64,000 nt of DNA from Dendrolimus kikuchii (taxonomy: Eukaryota > Arthropoda > Insecta > Lepidoptera > Lasiocampidae), in contig CM034402.1 in NCBI GenBank assembly GCA_019925095.2, positions 5,405,501 to 5,469,500 on the forward strand, in the 5' to 3' direction. Shown here in pieces: positions 60,097-64,000 of this stretch (its first letter is position 1; every line of letters begins with the position of its first letter). The position numbers and the translations under genes were made by a program. The notes below the pieces were generated by a model. The model had not been told where the DNA came from. It saw only the letters and a program-made list of their open reading frames with translations, and did no database searches.

Positions 60097-62262
60097 CGGT
60101 GACGGTGGGGAGTCCGTCACCCCGACAGCCGGGGTCGCCACCACCTCCATCGGAACCGGGGTACTTACTTCCCCCGCATTCCGCCGGACGGCAGCGGCAG
60201 CCGTGGCCGTTTTCGGCCTAACGGCCACTTTTGGTGCCGGTTTGATTGCCGGCGCCTTGCCTCGGTCGGCCGCTAGCGGTGGACGGAGGGTCGGCGCGGC
60301 ATTCAGCCGGTCCTCGATTCCGGCGAACCGGGCATCGAGTATGGGGGCGACAACGTCGATCACGGCCCGCACAAACGCGTCGTGATCGATGCCGCCGGGC
60401 CCCGTTGGAGCGGGTGTCGGCGCCACCCCGTTGGCGGCCGCTGGAGCTCGCTCCGTCCCGACGACGGGAGCCGGTGTCGGCCCTGCTACCGCAGCACGGG
60501 CCGGACGCGATTTTTTAACCGCAGCGGGTGCGGCGGGCGGTTCCGGTACCGCCGCCGCCTCCGCCGTGGCGGCTTGGGCCTTTCGCTTGACGGGTACGGG
60601 GGTCGGCGCCGCCATTACAGCAGGCGCCGGCTCCGCAACCGAAGCGGAGGCCTTTAGGGCCTTACGCATGTCTTCAAACTCCCTGCGGTAGGAGCGGTTT
60701 TCCTCCCGCAGCGAGCTTAACTCCATGCGTAGCCTGGCGTTCTCGTTACCGAGCTTCCAGGCCTCGGATTCCGGATTTCGCGTGACCAGTGTGTCGACGA
60801 TGTCCGACACCCTGGACGCGGCCTCCTTCAGCCGGCGCACGTAAACCCCCTTCAAATTGCCCGACGTTTGGGCAATTTGAATTATCTCGGCGACCTGGGC
60901 GCACGCCGCTAGGCGGAGCTCCCCAGGGCCGAGAGCCGATATATTCCCGACGAGGGCGGCGCACTGGCTAGCCGCGGCCACTTTGGCGGCGGTTGCCTTG
61001 CGCGCCTTGCGCCCCTTTTCACCCCCCTCGGTGCGGAGGTAGGCCTCCGCACCCGCGAGAATGCTGGTAGACGCCGCGGGTGCGCCCCCCGTGGGGCGCA
61101 GAGGCGAGCGCGCGCGCGCTGGGGAAGAAGCACCCGACGTGCCGTCCGAATCGGCGCCGCTGCTCTGGGACCGGTCCCAGAAGCGCGACCTCGATCCGGG
61201 AACGAGCATCGGGGCACACGAAATCGGCACCGTTGCCGTTGAAGACGTTGACGGCGCCGCCGAACCCGATGCCGAAGACGATGAGGCTGTGAATGAACAT
61301 GACGACGTCGTCGTGCCCGCCGCCGCTGCCGCTGAAGACGAGGACGTGGACACCGCCGCAGCCGAAGACGCAGGCGCCGACATCGCAACAGCGGCTCCCA
61401 TCCCATTAGGGAAGGAAGACGAGGGGGTCGCCGCTGCCGCGCCTACGAGGTCCCTATTCACGACCCCGGCCGAGGGCGCGAGTGAGGCTCGCGCGACAAC
61501 CGGTGTCGTGGGACGGCTGCTCTCGACGTTGCAGCCCGAAAGGTTGCAAGTCGATGTCGTAGGCACAGGTGAAGCCCGTGCGCTATACGACACCGTCGTC
61601 GTAGGGCACCCATCCCCTGCCGTCGCTGAACCGGCCGCCGTGTATACCGGACTACAGGCAGGCGCTTCAGGGCGGGAATAACTATGGTCGCGAATCGCAC
61701 CGTAGAGCGCGTGCTCCAGCGAGTCTGGGACGCTGCCGGACGGTGGGATGTGATCATGCTCTACGTAGGCGCCGCTCCCTTGCACGAGTGAGGCTCGCGC
61801 AGAGGTGGGTGGCGCCATGTAGGCATATTGAACTATGGTGCTTGCAGCGCTCACGGCCAGGCAAACGGCCGAGTTCGCTGCAAGCAGTACGTTCCTATCT
61901 ATCTCCGGGTGTGCTGCGCTCCTGCGCGCGGCACGCCCGGATGGGGCCCTAGGCGCCATGGGAACCGGAGGCGGTCCCATCGCGCCGCACCTATCCTCAT
62001 GCGTGGCGGCGGTGAGGTCTACCACCGCCGACGCATCCCCTACCGAGCCGGGCATATCGGCAGCCGTGAAAACGGCACTATCCGCATGCCCGTGACGCGG
62101 CCCGGCAACCGACCTGCTGCGACGGGCCGATGAAGAAGACGCCTTTTTCACCCGCGTCTCCCCGATCTCAGGCATTAACCAGCCATCCTTGGCCTTCGCG
62201 TGGTCCCGCTTTCGCGGGACACTCGAAGGCCTCGGGGCCTTCTGGGGGCCTGGGCCATCCAT
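60058..62262 (-). CDS. R1-clade gag, first frame
   Basis: 734 codons from ATG to TGA. The N-terminal half is Ala/Ser/Pro/Thr rich and low in complexity. Residues about 490-530 are a coiled coil (ENARLRMELSSLREENRSYR). It then becomes Ala/Pro rich and ends in a basic cluster KKRRKKGG, encoded by runs of A and G. In related elements the coiled coil and zinc knuckles are in one protein, so this and the next frame were probably one gag. Either an indel in the homopolymers or a programmed -1 shift explains the split. Confidence 0.7.
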   Translation of the reverse strand: MDGPGPQKAPRPSSVPRKRDHAKAKDGWLMPEIGETRVKKASSSSARRSRSVAGPRHGHADSAVFTAADMPGSVGDASAVVDLTAATHEDRCGAMGPPPVPMAPRAPSGRAARRSAAHPEIDRNVLLAANSAVCLAVSAASTIVQYAYMAPPTSARASLVQGSGAYVEHDHIPPSGSVPDSLEHALYGAIRDHSYSRPEAPACSPVYTAAGSATAGDGCPTTTVSYSARASPVPTTSTCNLSGCNVESSRPTTPVVARASLAPSAGVVNRDLVGAAAATPSSSFPNGMGAAVAMSAPASSAAAVSTSSSSAAAAAGTTTSSCSFTASSSSASGSAAPSTSSTATVPISCAPMLVPGSRSRFWDRSQSSGADSDGTSGASSPARARSPLRPTGGAPAASTSILAGAEAYLRTEGGEKGRKARKATAAKVAAASQCAALVGNISALGPGELRLAACAQVAEIIQIAQTSGNLKGVYVRRLKEAASRVSDIVDTLVTRNPESEAWKLGNENARLRMELSSLREENRSYRREFEDMRKALKASASVAEPAPAVMAAPTPVPVKRKAQAATAEAAAVPEPPAAPAAVKKSRPARAAVAGPTPAPVVGTERAPAAANGVAPTPAPTGPGGIDHDAFVRAVIDVVAPILDARFAGIEDRLNAAPTLRPPLAADRGKAPAIKPAPKVAVRPKTATAAAAVRRNAGEVSTPVPMEVVATPAVGVTDSPPSPAPPPKKRRKKGG

Positions 62263-62573
62263 TACTGGAGGCCCGTTCCTTTGCCGAGACCAGTCGACGC
62301 GTGTGAATAACTATCGACACAAACGACCGTTATTGCGTAATGCGCTTAGGCGCGCCGAAATAAACAAGCGAATAGAGCTTAACAACTCACCCCAGTCGAA
62401 AAACAACTGATTCGCGCCGGAATCAAACTAAATAACACTGTACACTATCACTACACAACTGTTGTCGCAATTTGTCGCTTTTTGAGAGCGAAAAAGCGTA
62501 AAAAATTGCAATTTTGCGCAAAGAGCACGGGCATTTGCGACTGCTTCGCACGGATGCCGTCCGGGAATGGTCA
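62263..62573 (-). other. R1 element 5' region
   Basis: Lies between the gag ATG and the inferred 5' end next to GATTATA. Its most upstream part is GC-richer (GCACGGGCATTTGCGACTGC), with TTGTCGCAATTTGTCGCTTT following. R1-type elements usually carry an internal promoter here; none can be shown from sequence. Confidence 0.45.
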
Positions 62574-62580
62574 GATTATA

Positions 62581-63084
62581 GTTTATTCAAAAGATAAATT
62601 TTCTTCGTAAAATATATTATATAAATATATTGTATTCTACCTATTAGTAGAATACTGAGTCCAGGTCCCGGTCACTATGGGTGAGTTACCCAAAAGGCCT
62701 GATAGTTATCGCCCGAAGAGTGGATGAGGCATTTTGATAGCTCTTTGTAAAGGCTCATGGTCTCAGGAACCCCGGTCCAAGCCTCTCAACAGCAAGCCGC
62801 ACAAATAAATCATTCTTACTGAGGTTTATATTTGCACCACTTGAATGACAACAACTTAAGTATATATAAAATATACCTTAAAATTAGACCATCCTCCACC
62901 ACCAAATCATTCTTTTCAAAACATTTAAATCCATTTTTCTGTTTACGATCATACTATACTAATCTTAAACACATAAAAGCTTATAGTCAACTGCACCGAG
63001 TATAAATTATAGTCAAAAATATTAATTAATAATGTAAAAATTCAAAAAGTTACATACAGTAATTTAGCAATGAGACAAATAACT
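62581..63084. other. No gene recognised
   Basis: The flank after the R1 element. AGTAGAATACTGAG at 62644 resembles 5812-5823, and a CATGGTCTCAGGAACCCCGG patch (62758) is GC-richer. No frame. Confidence 0.35.
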
Positions 63085-63650
63085 ACATACATACATACAT
63101 AACTTCACGCCAGTTCCCTTGCGGGGTAGGCACGAACAACAGAGCGCCATTTAGGCTTATTCTTACACACCTCACTTGCTTCTTTAACATTCATAACTCT
63201 TGTCATGCACGTTCGTCTGTTTTTAAGGCTCCTGACATCACCTTTTGCTAGTACACGATCAATTTGATTATGGAAGGTGTGTCGTGGCCTTCCACGACTT
63301 CTGCATCCATCCACTTTTGCATTATATATCTGTTTATCCATCCACTTTTGCATTATATATCTGTTTAGTCATTCTTTCATCATGCATTCTTTCCACATGC
63401 CCGAACCACCGGAGCATTCCTTTCTTTACCTTCACCCCGACACTCTCTTTCAGACCAACTCTCTTTCTTACTTCGGTATTACGAACGCGGTCCGCGAGCG
63501 TCACTCCGCAGATTTTGCGCAGTGCTCGCATCTCGACCGCGTTTACTCTACTTTCATGCTCTCTCTTCCATACCCAACAATCGCTTCCATACGTGAGCGT
63601 AGGTACCAGCACCGACAAATAACTCTCTCTTATAAAATAGGTACTTATGC
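63085..63650 (-). pseudogene. RTE-like LINE 3' copy (family R), longest in window
   Basis: On the minus strand LVPTLTYGSDCWVWKREHES, then RNTEVRKRVGLKESVGVKVK and so on to AYPARELA with stop and a (CATA)n end. A 31-bp tandem duplication (63306-63336 and 63337-63367) breaks the frame near MTKQIYNAKVDG. The RT catalytic core is absent. Confidence 0.75.
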
Positions 63651-63699
63651 CAATATGTAAATTCGAAAAAAGAGTCTTATGGCATGGCTTGGTCTTATG

Positions 63700-64000
63700 G
63701 AAACCGGATCCATCTGCACATAAAGGCCGGAGCTTCAAGACGCGCGCCAATCCGTTACTCCCTTCTCACCTCGCGGTGAAACTAGCCGGAGAGAGTGGGG
63801 CCATTCCGTAAAGGGCCGGCCGTCGTCCGTCCAGGCTGGAGGTGAATGCGCAAGCGAGCCCACAGCTCGGACAAGGGACGGTCGAGGATCGGATAGGGGT
63901 TTTAGTGGTTATCCCTAACTGCGGTGTGGCAATAGAACTTCCCGACCTGGCAAATCCCGCACACAAGCCGTGACCTTTCCTCCTCGTGCGGACTATCATA
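63700..64000. other. GC-rich stretch at window edge, unidentified
   Basis: A minus-strand frame (63999-63766) runs off the edge without a recognisable motif. GGGGTTTTAGTGGTTATCCC at 63898 weakly recalls the complement of CCCACTAAAAACCCC in the R1 3' UTR, so another LINE 3' region is possible. Confidence 0.3.

Larger units (their letters stand above)
55495..62573 (-). mobile_element. R1-clade non-LTR retrotransposon, near full length, pol internally deleted
   Basis: A 7.1-kb GC-rich element in AT-rich DNA. In its own direction it has a 5' region (62573-62263), a gag region in two frames (62262-58868), pol (58875-55915), a 3' UTR (55914-55510) and a 15-A tail (complement of 55495-55509). GATTATA at 55487-55493 and 62574-62580 is a probable 7-bp target duplication. 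R1-clade membership is inferred from gag with three zinc knuckles, a 5' AP-endonuclease, the central RT, a C-terminal CCHC motif and overlapping gag/pol. The RT lacks its catalytic [FY]ADD block, so the copy cannot be autonomous. Confidence 0.8.

Noticed and set aside
61061..61681. 206-codon plus-strand frame opposite gag
   Set aside because: Ala/Asp/Glu-rich antisense shadow of the low-complexity gag frame.

Overview
This window looks like nuclear DNA of an insect, most probably a moth or butterfly. It is AT-rich, genes are split by introns with GT..AG borders, and two host genes can be read by protein resemblance: ribosomal protein L17 (RpL17) and the Ski-family corepressor fuss (SKOR/Fussel/Corl). 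The lepidopteran placement is an inference from the repeat mix (tRNA-derived SINEs, RTE-like 3' ends, an R1-clade LINE, foldback elements). No species can be named from sequence alone.

Layout. 1-9,300 is mostly repeats: a pogo/Tigger transposase tail, nested LINE/RTE insertions, a 43-unit TA microsatellite, and two small ORFs encoding coiled-coil peptides. 9,430-16,460 (+) holds a spliced gene I do not recognise: an RS-rich N-terminus, then three exons whose phases join exactly and whose first exon has an RRM-like look. A decayed mariner-like transposase (12.0-12.6 kb, -) sits in one of its introns. 16.5-25.2 kb is repeat-rich and has no recognised host gene. 25,237-about 30,485 (-) is a complete RpL17 gene of three coding exons, with a probable non-coding first exon carrying a pyrimidine tract; its last intron holds an internally deleted hAT transposon with an 8-bp target duplication. 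32,401-54,839 (-) is the 3' part of fuss: six phase-matched exons covering the SMAD4-binding/SAND-like region to the stop codon. One intron is 17.6 kb and is filled with transposon debris (Tc1, RTE, SINE, foldback elements) and one exon-like block on the opposite strand. The N-terminal Ski/Dachshund-domain exons are not in the window.

55,495-62,573 (-) is a GC-rich, almost full-length R1-clade non-LTR retrotransposon with poly-A tail and 5' region. Its gag region is split in two frames at an A AAA AAG homopolymer site, its gag and pol frames overlap by 8 nt, and pol has lost the [FY]ADD-bearing part of the reverse transcriptase by an in-frame deletion. It appears to have landed in the 3' UTR of another LINE copy. 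The right edge has another RTE 3' end and a GC-rich unidentified stretch.

The genes do not form an operon-like system. RpL17 and fuss are independent genes on the same strand. The items most worth following are the deleted yet open R1 pol, the possible -1 frameshift site in its gag, the unrecognised spliced gene, and the recent-looking foldback elements.
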